33,774 nucleotides of DNA from Oscillospiraceae bacterium (GTDB lineage Bacteria > Bacillota > Clostridia > Oscillospirales > Oscillospiraceae): contig JAFXAW010000028.1 of the NCBI GenBank assembly GCA_017522015.1, forward strand, positions 1 through 33,774, given 5' to 3'. This document shows positions 17,384 to 24,542 of the stretch, one piece after another. Position 1 is the first letter of the stretch, and each line of letters begins with the position of its first letter. The translations under genes were made by a program, and so were the position numbers. Under the pieces are notes generated by a model. The model ran no database searches, had not been told where the DNA came from, and saw only the letters and a program-made list of their open reading frames with translations.

Positions 17384-18544
17384 TTACAGGTTTCCGCTGT
17401 ACCGTCGGAAGCGCTCGGGTTTGGCTCGATATTTAACGCTGGACACCAGCCCCATCGCGGCAAACAGCGCGAGGGTGGAGCTGCCGCCGTAGCTGAAAAA
17501 GGGCAGCGTGATGCCGATGACGGGCGCGATGCCCATGCACATGCCGGTGTTCAAAAAGGTCTGGAAAAAGATACTCGCGGCAACGCCGGTGCACACGAGC
17601 AGACTCATGCTGTTCTTGCTCTTGACGCCGATGTAAACGCAGCGCACGAGAATGAGCATCAGCAGCAGAATGCAGATTATGCAGCCGATCATGCCCAGCT
17701 CCTCACCGATGACGGCGAAGATGAAGTCCGTATGCTTGGCGGGCAGGGAATTGCTCTGCGTCTGCGGACCGAGGCCGAGCCCCGTGCCCGTCAGCCGTCC
17801 CGAGGCCAGCGCCAGCTTGGACTGCCTCGGCTGCCAGGTGATGCCGTAGCCGGTGGGATCCACCACGTCGGGGATATAGGGCGCGAGGATGCGGTCTTTC
17901 TGATACTGCTTGAGTACCTTTGTCCACACGATGGGCATGACGGCCGCGATGCCCGCCGCGCCGATGAGGAACCAATAGACCTTCAGCCCCGAAACAAAGA
18001 GCATCGTGATGAAGATGAACAGATACACCAGCGCAGAGCCAAGGTCGCGCGAAGCCCAGATCAGCAGTCCCGTCGGCAGCAGGAAATGCACAAAAAGCTG
18101 CCCCACGGAGATCACGGAGTCCAGCCGCTTGAATTCCTTGAGATAGCTGATGTGCTTGGCCATGACGAGGATGAAAAGCACCTTGACGATCTCGGCCGGC
18201 TGGATGCCGATGCCGAAAAAGCGCAGCCATGCGCGGTTGCCGGTGTCGTCCTCGTAGCCGAGCGGTGTGCGCAGCAGGAGGATCAGCACAGCGGAAAAGA
18301 CATAGAGGATGGCCCATTTGTCGGCCAGAACGTCCACATCCAGCACCGTGAAGAGCACGAACACCGCAATGCCCAGCAGGAACGCGCCCGTCTGCACAAC
18401 GACGAAGGAGCCCGAGTCATAGGTCTTTGTCGCGCTGGAGATGACGATCAGCCCGAAGATGGAGGCGGCACAGCACAGCAGCAGCAGAATAAGATCCGCC
18501 CTGCGCAGAAAATCCAGGGCGTAGGCTCCGACTTTTTTCAGCAT
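17384..18544 (-). CDS. rodA: SEDS-family peptidoglycan polymerase, RodA-like
   Basis: A 386-residue polytopic membrane protein of the FtsW/RodA/SpoVE family, which polymerises lipid II into glycan strands. RodA rather than FtsW is favoured by QSKLALASGRLTGTGLG followed by GPQTQ and by LPAKHTDFIFAVIGEELG. The C-terminal GITLPFFSYGGSS is shared by the family. The first helix begins after MLKKVGAYALDF. The ATG at 18544 follows a GGGGG site; upstream in-frame sequence is non-coding. It is divergent from tsaE, with its promoter at 18621-18649 overlapping that of tsaE. No penicillin-binding protein partner is next to it. Confidence 0.88.
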   Translation of the reverse strand: MLKKVGAYALDFLRRADLILLLLCCAASIFGLIVISSATKTYDSGSFVVVQTGAFLLGIAVFVLFTVLDVDVLADKWAILYVFSAVLILLLRTPLGYEDDTGNRAWLRFFGIGIQPAEIVKVLFILVMAKHISYLKEFKRLDSVISVGQLFVHFLLPTGLLIWASRDLGSALVYLFIFITMLFVSGLKVYWFLIGAAGIAAVMPIVWTKVLKQYQKDRILAPYIPDVVDPTGYGITWQPRQSKLALASGRLTGTGLGLGPQTQSNSLPAKHTDFIFAVIGEELGMIGCIICILLLMLILVRCVYIGVKSKNSMSLLVCTGVAASIFFQTFLNTGMCMGIAPVIGITLPFFSYGGSSTLALFAAMGLVSSVKYRAKPERFRRYSGNL

Positions 18545-18620
18545 ATGCGCGTCCCCCTTTCTGAAAAACAGGATAAGGCCGGAAAGCATCCGATTTGTTG
18601 CAATTCCGGAAAGCGAATTT

Positions 18621-18649
18621 ATATTATCATAAAGAAAATCTTTACGCAA
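18621..18649 (-). promoter_or_regulatory. rodA promoter
   Basis: Minus-strand TTGCGT (18644-18649), a 17-base spacer, and TAATAT (18621-18626). It sits about 80 bases before the rodA start and shares bases 18644-18646 with the -35 of the opposite promoter. Confidence 0.65.
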
Positions 18650-18669
18650 TCCTATTTTTGTTGTATAAT
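18641..18669 (+). promoter_or_regulatory. tsaE-tsaB promoter
   Basis: TTTACG (18641-18646), a 17-base spacer and a perfect TATAAT (18664-18669). The leader to the tsaE start is about 145 bases and holds no clear structure. Confidence 0.7.
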
Positions 18670-18820
18670 ACTCCGAGTGCAGATTTTCGCGCGCGTTGTC
18701 GCCGCGGCGCAGAGCGGACAAAGCCTCCGGAAGGCGGGGGCAGTGATGCGCAGCGTGGTGCGGAGTGGGCGCGCAGGCGCGGAAAAATGTTTTCTGCATG
18801 GAAAAGGAGGGCGGCGCGGT

Positions 18821-19261
18821 ATGATCGTGCGCAGCAGCAGCGAAGCGGAAACCGAGCGCATCGGCGAGAACCTGGCCCGTGCGCTGCCGGATGGCAGCGT
18901 GGTGGCGCTTTACGGTGACCTCGGCGCGGGGAAAACCGCTTTTGTGCGCGGCATGGCGCGCGCTCTGGGCATTGAAGCGCGCGTCAGCAGCCCGACCTTT
19001 ACGATTGTCAACGAATATGCCGGCGGCGGCCGCGAGCTGCTGCATTTTGATATGTACCGTCTCGGCGGGGCGGAGGAGCTCTTCGACATCGGCTGGGACG
19101 ATTATCTTGCGCGCGGCGCGGTCTGCGCCGTGGAGTGGAGCGAGAATGTGGAGGATGCCTTTGACGGAAGCGAAGTCCGCGTGACGCTGCGCAAGCTCTC
19201 GGATACGCTGCGCGAGATTGAGATTACATTTGATTCGGAGGAGGACAGCGGGGAATGCTGA
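18821..19261 (+). CDS. tsaE: tRNA t6A biosynthesis ATPase TsaE
   Basis: The small P-loop ATPase that regulates the TsaB-TsaD complex in t6A synthesis. The 146-residue product has the TsaE Walker A GDLGAGKTAFVRG near residue 34, the switch motif SSPTFTIVNEY, LLHFDMYRL, and CAVEWSENV, in family order. The ATG at 18821 follows AAGGAGG at 11 bases; in-frame sequence upstream is leader. The stop overlaps the tsaB start by 7 bases, so the two are coupled. Confidence 0.95.
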   Translation: MIVRSSSEAETERIGENLARALPDGSVVALYGDLGAGKTAFVRGMARALGIEARVSSPTFTIVNEYAGGGRELLHFDMYRLGGAEELFDIGWDDYLARGAVCAVEWSENVEDAFDGSEVRVTLRKLSDTLREIEITFDSEEDSGEC

Positions 19262-19983
19262 TGCTGGCATTGGACGCCTCGGCGAAGGCGGCGTCCGCTG
19301 CGCTTGCGCGCGACGGGGTGCTGCTCGGGCAGTATTTTCAAAACTGCGGCCTGACGCACAGCGCAACGCTTCTGCCCATGGCGGAGGCGCTGCTGAAAAA
19401 CTGCGGCCTGTCCGTTTCGGATGTGGACATTTTTGCCGTGACAAAGGGGCCCGGCTCCTTTACGGGCGTGCGCATCGGCGTTGCAACGGTCAAGGGTCTC
19501 GCCTGGGCGCAGGATAAGCCCTGCATCGGCGTCTCGACGCTGGAGGCCATGGCTTGGAACGGCCTGTGCGCGCCGGAGGGCAGCCTCATCTGCTGCGCGA
19601 TGGACGCGCGGCGCAATCAGGTTTATAACGCGCTGTTTTGCGCAGAAAACGGGCAGGTTGTTCGCCTGTGCCCGGACCGCGCCATCTCGCTTGCCGAGCT
19701 GGTGGCGGATATTCGCGCGAGAGAAGATTTTTCCTCCGTCTTTGTAACGGGGGACGGGGCAAGCCTCACCTTTGCCGCGCTGCAGGAAGCGGGCATCCCC
19801 GCCATTCTTGCGCCGGAGGCCGTAAGGCACCAGTGCGCATGGGGCGCCTGCCTTGCCGCGCAGGGGAAGACGCCGGAATCCGCCCACGATTTGCTGCCGA
19901 GCTATCTGCGGCTGTCCCAGGCGGAGCGGGAGCGTCAGGCGCGCCTTGCCCGGGAAGAAGAGAAAAAGGAATCCCAGTTATAA
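19255..19983 (+). CDS. tsaB: tRNA t6A biosynthesis scaffold protein TsaB
   Basis: TsaB is the ASKHA-fold partner that dimerises with TsaD. It lacks its own catalytic site. The 242-residue product starts MLMLALDASAKAASAAL and carries the diagnostic KGPGSFTGVRIGVATVKGLA, then VSTLEAMA and CAMDARRNQVYNALF. GGAGGAGG precedes the ATG, inside the tsaE end. In many Firmicutes the order is tsaE-tsaB-rimI-tsaD; here the block stops after tsaB and the other two genes are about 10 kb upstream. Confidence 0.95.
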   Translation: MLMLALDASAKAASAALARDGVLLGQYFQNCGLTHSATLLPMAEALLKNCGLSVSDVDIFAVTKGPGSFTGVRIGVATVKGLAWAQDKPCIGVSTLEAMAWNGLCAPEGSLICCAMDARRNQVYNALFCAENGQVVRLCPDRAISLAELVADIRAREDFSSVFVTGDGASLTFAALQEAGIPAILAPEAVRHQCAWGACLAAQGKTPESAHDLLPSYLRLSQAERERQARLAREEEKKESQL

Positions 19984-20037
19984 TGCAGATATAATCCAAC
20001 AGAATCCAACATGCAACAGACAAAGGAGAAGAGAAAA

Positions 20038-20667
20038 ATGGGAAAACTGCATGTCTTTGATCACCCGCTGATTCAGCACAAGCTGTCCATCCTCCGCGAT
20101 GAGGAAACCAGCGTCAAGGAGTTCCGTGAGCTCGTGGGCGAGATCGCCATGCTCATGTGCTTTGAGGCGACGCGCGACCTGCCTTTGGAGGAGGTCGAGG
20201 TGAAAACGCCCGTGGCCATGGCAAAGGTCAAGCGCCTCGCCGGCAAGAAGCTGGCTGTCGTGCCCATCCTGCGCGCCGGACTCGGCATGGTGGACGGTAT
20301 GCTCAAGATGATTCCCGCGGCCAAGGTCGGGCACATCGGCCTGTACCGTGACCCCACAACGCTGGAGCCGGTGGAGTATTACTGCAAGATGCCGCCGGAT
20401 ATCTCCGAGCGGGACGTGATCGTGGTTGACCCCATGCTCGCCACGGGCGGCAGCGCCATCGCCGCGATCGGCTTCATGAAGAAATACGGCTGCAAGCACA
20501 TCAAGCTCATGTGCATCATCTCCGCGCCCGAGGGCGTCAAGGCCGTGCAGGAGGCGCATCCGGATGTGGACATCTACACCGCCGCGCTGGACAGCTGCCT
20601 CAACGAGCATTGCTACATCGTCCCCGGTCTGGGCGATGCCGGCGACCGCATCTTCGGCACCAAGTGA
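20038..20667 (+). CDS. upp: Uracil phosphoribosyltransferase
   Basis: Makes UMP from uracil and PRPP. The 209-residue protein begins [20 protein letters not shown] and contains [15 protein letters not shown], the PRPP loop [12 protein letters not shown] and a C-terminal [15 protein letters not shown], all Upp signatures. The ATG at 20038 follows AAGGAG; the codon nine residues upstream has no site. A TATAAT at 19990-19995, in the 54-base gap after tsaB, is a possible separate promoter, but I see no good -35. A sodium symporter follows after 33 bases. Confidence 0.96.
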   Translation: MGKLHVFDHPLIQHKLSILRDEETSVKEFRELVGEIAMLMCFEATRDLPLEEVEVKTPVAMAKVKRLAGKKLAVVPILRAGLGMVDGMLKMIPAAKVGHIGLYRDPTTLEPVEYYCKMPPDISERDVIVVDPMLATGGSAIAAIGFMKKYGCKHIKLMCIISAPEGVKAVQEAHPDVDIYTAALDSCLNEHCYIVPGLGDAGDRIFGTK

Positions 20668-20700
20668 TGCGGGAAGCCTGAGAGGGGAGTGCTTTGAAAA

Positions 20701-22275
20701 ATGAGCGTTATTAAATATCTTTTTGTTGCAGCTTATGTCATTTTCGTTCTGGTCATCGGCCTGCGCTCGAAGAAAGAGGTCACGGACGGCGGGGACTCCT
20801 ATCTGCTCGGCGGACGGAGCATCGGCCCGGTGGTCACGTCCTTCTCCTTCGCTGCGACCTATATCTCCGGCGTGTGCATGGTCAACGCCGGCAAGATCGG
20901 CTGGGACTGGGGCGTCGGCGGCATGTGGAACGCGTGGATCAACGTCATCCTCGGCATGGCCTTCACATGGGGCCTGCTGGGCGTGCGCAGCCGCGTGATG
21001 AGCGAAAAGCTCGATGTGCAGACCCTGCCGGATTACCTGCGCGTGCGCTTCAACACGCAGTATTTCAAGCTGATCGGCAGCCTTGTCATCTTCGTGTTCA
21101 TGATTCCCTATACGGCGGCGGTCTTCTCCAGCCTGTCGTATATGTTCAAGTCCGTGTTCGGCCTGCCCTATGAGTACGCCGTCATCTGCATGGCGGTGCT
21201 CGCGGCGTTCTATCTCGTCATCGGCGGCTATAAGGCTGCCGCGAAGATCGACGTTGCGCAGGGCGTGGTCATGGTCGGCGGCGGCGTGATTCTCGCGGTT
21301 GCAACGCTGATTGCCCCGCAGGTCGGCGGCCTGTCCACCGGTCTGCAGCGCCTGTCCGAGGTTGGCACCTTCGTCAACAGCTCCGGCGTGGAGACCAACG
21401 GCGCGGAGCTTGCCAACTTCTTCTTCAAGGGCAACTGGGGCATGCTCATGGGCATCATCCCCTTTGTGCTGATGACTTCCTGGGCGCCCAACGGCCTGCC
21501 GCAGATGGCCACCAAGTTCTTCGCCATCAGCAGCCCCAAGCAGATCAAAATCGGCGCAATCTGCTGCTCCGTGATCGGCATCGTCATCCTCACGGGCGTG
21601 CATCTTCCCGGCATGTTCGTGCACCTGTTCTATGAGGAGCTGCCCGCGGGCGGCACCAATGTGCTCGTGCCGGATATGCTCAACATGATCTTCGGCCAGG
21701 GCGTTGTCGGCCAGCTTTGCCTGTCCTTCATTCTGCTGCTGGTGCTCTCGGCGTCCATGTCCACGCTGGCCGGTCTTGTTCTGGCCTCCTCCGCGGCCCT
21801 GGGCAGCGACTTCATCAAGGGCTATGTCAAAAAGGACCTCAATGAGAAGCAGACCACGCGGCTGCTGCAGGGCTGCACGGTGTTCTTCGTCGTGGCGGCG
21901 CTCGTGCTCGCGCTGCTCAATCTCGGCGTCATCTCCAGCATCCAGAGCCTTGCCTGGGGCGCGATGTCCGGCTTCTTCCTCGCGCCGTATATCTACGGCA
22001 CGCTCGGCAAGTGGCCCACCAAGGCGGGCGCCATCGCGGGCTCCGTGTCCGGCATCGCCATCGCCGTGCTGATCCCGACGCTCGTGAAGACTGTCTTCCC
22101 CGGCCTTGCGCCCTATTGCACAACGGTCAACGCCTGCGCCATTGCAACGATCGTTCCGATGATCGTCATGCCCGTGGTCAGCGCGTTCACGAAGAAAGTT
22201 TCGCCCGCGCGCGTCCGCTTTGCGTTTGACGAGGATATGTCCGTCGTCGGCGAGGCGAACATCCCCGCGGAATAA
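20701..22275 (+). CDS. Sodium:solute symporter family (SSS) transporter
   Basis: A 524-residue polytopic protein with about 13 hydrophobic helices. The N-terminal pattern SYLLGGRSIGPVVTSFSFAA and the following YISGVCMVNAGKIGWDWG are the family start, and YLVIGGYKAAAKIDVAQG is the conserved sodium/substrate core region. Substrates in this family include proline, pantothenate, sugars and nucleobase-like compounds; none can be chosen from sequence. It follows upp by 33 bases and ends at a strong terminator, so it is likely the last gene of the tsaE-tsaB-upp unit. A role in uracil or nucleoside uptake is only a context guess. Confidence 0.9.
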   Translation: MSVIKYLFVAAYVIFVLVIGLRSKKEVTDGGDSYLLGGRSIGPVVTSFSFAATYISGVCMVNAGKIGWDWGVGGMWNAWINVILGMAFTWGLLGVRSRVMSEKLDVQTLPDYLRVRFNTQYFKLIGSLVIFVFMIPYTAAVFSSLSYMFKSVFGLPYEYAVICMAVLAAFYLVIGGYKAAAKIDVAQGVVMVGGGVILAVATLIAPQVGGLSTGLQRLSEVGTFVNSSGVETNGAELANFFFKGNWGMLMGIIPFVLMTSWAPNGLPQMATKFFAISSPKQIKIGAICCSVIGIVILTGVHLPGMFVHLFYEELPAGGTNVLVPDMLNMIFGQGVVGQLCLSFILLLVLSASMSTLAGLVLASSAALGSDFIKGYVKKDLNEKQTTRLLQGCTVFFVVAALVLALLNLGVISSIQSLAWGAMSGFFLAPYIYGTLGKWPTKAGAIAGSVSGIAIAVLIPTLVKTVFPGLAPYCTTVNACAIATIVPMIVMPVVSAFTKKVSPARVRFAFDEDMSVVGEANIPAE

Positions 22276-22318
22276 AGCGTTTTCCGCAGCGGAATAAAGC
22301 GGATACATAAAAATAAAG

Positions 22319-22354
22319 CCCCGGCCTGCGCTTTGCGCACAGGCCGGGGTTTTT
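22319..22354. terminator. Bidirectional intrinsic terminator
   Basis: Stem CCCCGGCCTG/CAGGCCGGGG (22319-22328 and 22340-22349) with an inner GCGC/GCGC extension, followed on the + strand by TTTTTC. On the minus strand CTTTATTTTTA follows. It ends the symporter gene and probably also the minus-strand microprotein transcript. Confidence 0.9.
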
Positions 22355-22360
22355 CTTATG

Positions 22361-22381
22361 CCCACCCGACTTCCGGGTGGG
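22361..22381. other. Short perfect hairpin after the microprotein gene
   Basis: CCCACCCG/CGGGTGGG (22361-22368 and 22374-22381) with a 5-base loop. It lies six bases past the stop of the minus-strand microprotein and has no T-run of its own. Confidence 0.55.
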
Positions 22382-22387
22382 TATTGC

Positions 22388-22486
22388 TTATTTTCCTCCG
22401 CGAAAAATCTTGATAATCAGCTTCAGGGGTATCCAGATCACGAAATACGCAGCCCAAATAATCAAAACCCACTTTTGCCAACCCAT
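22388..22486 (-). CDS. 32-residue single-pass membrane microprotein
   Basis: A short frame with an ATG at 22486 preceded by GGGAGG at 8 bases. It encodes MGWQKWVLIIWAAYFVIWIP followed by LKLIIKIFRGGK: a hydrophobic helix rich in Trp, Ile and Tyr, then a basic tail, as expected for a small membrane protein with its C-terminus inside. It lies 66 bases past the rsmE stop on the same strand and is followed by a hairpin and a terminator. I do not know a function. The good ribosome site, complete helix and tight fit between rsmE and the terminator argue that it is real; conservation is untested. Confidence 0.6.
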   Translation of the reverse strand: MGWQKWVLIIWAAYFVIWIPLKLIIKIFRGGK

Positions 22487-22552
22487 TCAAAGTGCCTCCC
22501 GTAACAGATGCAGACCCTTTTCTCCGCGCGCGGCGGAAAAGCGCGCTTGTTT

Positions 22553-23287
22553 TTACAGATTGCCCGTTTCGCACAAAACGGCGGTGAGCGCAACGAGCGG
22601 CGCTGTCTCACAGCGCAGAATGCGCGGCCCCATCGAGCAGATGGAAAAACCGAGCTTGCGCGCCATGTCCACCTCGAAGGGCTCAAATCCGCCCTCCGGC
22701 CCGGTGACGACCGCGCAGCTTTTCGCCTCGGACTGCAGCCGCACCGCATCGCGGATGGGGATGCGCTCGCCCTCTTCGTAAAGGAAAAGCCGCAGCTCCT
22801 GCTTCATCACAATGTCCAGCGCGGCGGCATAGTCCTCCACCGTGCGCACCTCGGGAATCACGCCGCGGCCGGACTGCTTGGCGGCCTCCAGCGCGATGCG
22901 CTGCCAGCGCTCGGTCTTGCGTTCGATGCTGCGCGCATCGGGCCGCGCCACGCAGCGTTTGGACGGGAAAAACACGATTTCGGATGCGCCGTTTTCCGTG
23001 CATTTCTGCACGATGAATTCCGCCTTGTCGCCCTTGGGGAAGGCCGCAAGCACCACGCAGCGCAGCGAGGGCTCCGCGGGCGAGAGCTGTTCGCTCAGAA
23101 TCTCCGCCTCCGCCGTGCCGTCGGAAAGCGCGGTCAGGCGGCAGGTGAATTCTTTCCCCGTCCCGTCGCAGAGGACGAGCTTTTCCCCGAGCTTCATGCG
23201 AAGCACCTTGATGTGCGCCGCATCCGCGCCGCTGAGCACGGCGACTCCGCCGACCTGATTGGTGCCGGCAACAAAAAATCTGGGCAT
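22553..23287 (-). CDS. rsmE: 16S rRNA m3U1498 methyltransferase RsmE
   Basis: A SPOUT-class methyltransferase that methylates U1498 of 16S rRNA using SAM. The 244-residue protein has an N-terminal PUA-like part (MPRFFVAG, HIKVLRMKLGEKLVLCDG) and a C-terminal trefoil-knot domain: VTGPEGGFEPFEVDMARKLG then MGPRILRCETAPLVAL, both diagnostic of RsmE. I use the ATG at 23287, 8 bases after GGAGGG; a TTG two codons upstream is less likely. It is not next to prmA, its usual partner. Its upstream region is the cytosine-rich repeat spacer. Confidence 0.95.
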   Translation of the reverse strand: MPRFFVAGTNQVGGVAVLSGADAAHIKVLRMKLGEKLVLCDGTGKEFTCRLTALSDGTAEAEILSEQLSPAEPSLRCVVLAAFPKGDKAEFIVQKCTENGASEIVFFPSKRCVARPDARSIERKTERWQRIALEAAKQSGRGVIPEVRTVEDYAAALDIVMKQELRLFLYEEGERIPIRDAVRLQSEAKSCAVVTGPEGGFEPFEVDMARKLGFSICSMGPRILRCETAPLVALTAVLCETGNL

Positions 23288-23293
23288 AGACAA

Positions 23294-23571
23294 ATCCCTC
23301 CGGATTTACAGTTTGCATAAAAAAAGAAAAGGCAATTTCTGCGCGTATTATCGCACAAATCGACTTTCTTTGCAAGAGGCCGATTCACCCTTCGCCTCCC
23401 GAACCATTCCGTTCACCGCGCCATCGTCCGCTGCCATGAATCCATATCTTCTTCCCGCGCCCATTTCACTCCACCCGCATCAACACGCCACCGTCTCATT
23501 CCGCCCTCCGCCGCGCCACCTCATCCCCGCATCTTTTCACACTCTATCCCACCCACACGCCGAACGCGCCA
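23294..23571. other. Strand-asymmetric C-rich spacer upstream of the 35-bp array
   Basis: No gene is supported. From about 23395 to 23571 the + strand is rich in C, T and A and very poor in G, with irregular copies of CCCACC- and ATCCC-like words that look like decayed versions of the adjacent array. The rsmE promoter should lie in 23294-23370, which is AT-rich, but I cannot fix a -10/-35 pair. Confidence 0.5.
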
Positions 23572-23722
23572 ATCCCCACCCAAATTCAGCTCGCTGAAAC
23601 GTTTTTATCCCCACCCAAATTCAGCCCGCCGAAGCGTTTTTATCCCCACCCAAATTCAGCCCGCCGAAACGTTTTTATCCCCACCCCATTCCACCTCGCC
23701 GAAGCGCCCCAATTCCCACCCG
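23572..23722. repeat. Tandem array of a 35-bp unit, about four copies
   Basis: Copies begin at 23572, 23607, 23642, 23677 and (partial) 23712, exactly 35 bases apart. Each opens with ATCCCCACCCAAATTCAGC and closes with GCCGAAACGTTTTT or a close variant. The last copies are degraded. Each unit contains a near-palindrome, TTCAGC-NN-GCYGAA, perfect in the first copy. There are no unique spacers, so this is not CRISPR, and 35 is not a multiple of three, so it is not a coding repeat. Confidence 0.85.
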
Positions 23723-23776
23723 CTTTCCTCACCCCCTCCCGTACCCGGGCATAAACTGGGGCAGGGGGGAGAGCAC

Positions 23777-24274
23777 ATGGACGAGGAACTCTTGTGCGGA
23801 CTGGAGAATTTTGAAGACGTGTGGCGGCGCGTGCGCGGGGAAGCGCCGCCCGCTGTGCCGGCGAGGAGGACGGTGCCGACGCCGCAGTCGCGCCTGCTCT
23901 GCGCGCTGATGGATGAAAAATGCGCGCAAAGCCGCCTGTATGCGGCGCTCGCGCGCTGCTGCACCGCGTCGCGAAACGATTTGGAGCGCCTCGCGCGGGA
24001 GGAGAGAAGGCAGTTTCGCGCTTTGCAGCTGGAATATTTCCTCATCACGGGCGCCTGTCACCGCGCGGGCGCGGGCTGCGCGCATTTCACCGATGTCAAA
24101 AACGGCCTGCGCATGGCCTGGCTGCATGAAAGGGAGCTCGCCGCCCGGATGGAGGGCGAGGCGGCCTCCGCCGGGGCGACGCTGCGCGAGACGCTGCAGC
24201 GCCTTGCAAAAGAGGACGAAGCGCACGCGCGCAGGCTCTACGCCGTGCTGCAGCGCTGCTTTTGCAGCGGCTGA
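23777..24274 (+). CDS. Small ferritin-like (four-helix) protein, divergent metal site
   Basis: A 165-residue protein with no signal peptide. After a disordered first 35 residues the pattern suggests a rubrerythrin/ferritin-like four-helix bundle: helix 1 LCALMDEKCAQSRLYAALAR (E47), helix 2 LERLAREERRQFRALQLEYF, helix 3 LRMAWLHERELAARM (E118), helix 4 RLAKEDEAHARRLYAVL (E148, H150). In typical members helix 2 reads EExRH; here the histidine position is Gln79, so di-iron binding may be altered. The assignment rests on helix pattern only, so a different helical fold is possible. A GGGGGAG site precedes the ATG. It sits between the 35-bp array and an AlaX gene. Confidence 0.55.
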   Translation: MDEELLCGLENFEDVWRRVRGEAPPAVPARRTVPTPQSRLLCALMDEKCAQSRLYAALARCCTASRNDLERLAREERRQFRALQLEYFLITGACHRAGAGCAHFTDVKNGLRMAWLHERELAARMEGEAASAGATLRETLQRLAKEDEAHARRLYAVLQRCFCSG

Positions 24275-24542
24275 TTCACGCCCGTGCCTAAAAACCGCGC
24301 CCGATGCATGGCAGAGAGAAGCGCGCCGCATGGGGGCTTCCCGCCGGGGAAAATGCTTTGAAACTTTTTGCGCCCGGGATGCCCGGGCTCTGCGAGACGG
24401 TTCTGACAAGCTGACGCGCGGGAAGTCATTTCCCGCCTGCCCCGCGCCGCGCCCGCGCCAAAAGACTTCCCAGACGCGCGAAGCTGTGCTATACTGGCTA
24501 AAAACGCCCGAGAGGGCAGTCCATACGAAAGCTGGAAGAATT
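24275..24542 (+). promoter_or_regulatory. Spacer with the alaX promoter
   Basis: No gene is seen. A good -10 TATACT lies at 24490-24495; the hexamer 17 bases upstream (TTCCCA-like) is weak. The leader is about 45 bases and ends in a modest GGAAG site before the alaX ATG. Confidence 0.5.

Noticed and set aside
19978-22365. 795-codon minus-strand frame over upp and the symporter
   Set aside because: Antisense shadow in GC-rich DNA. Both + strand genes have diagnostic motifs, and the frame has none.
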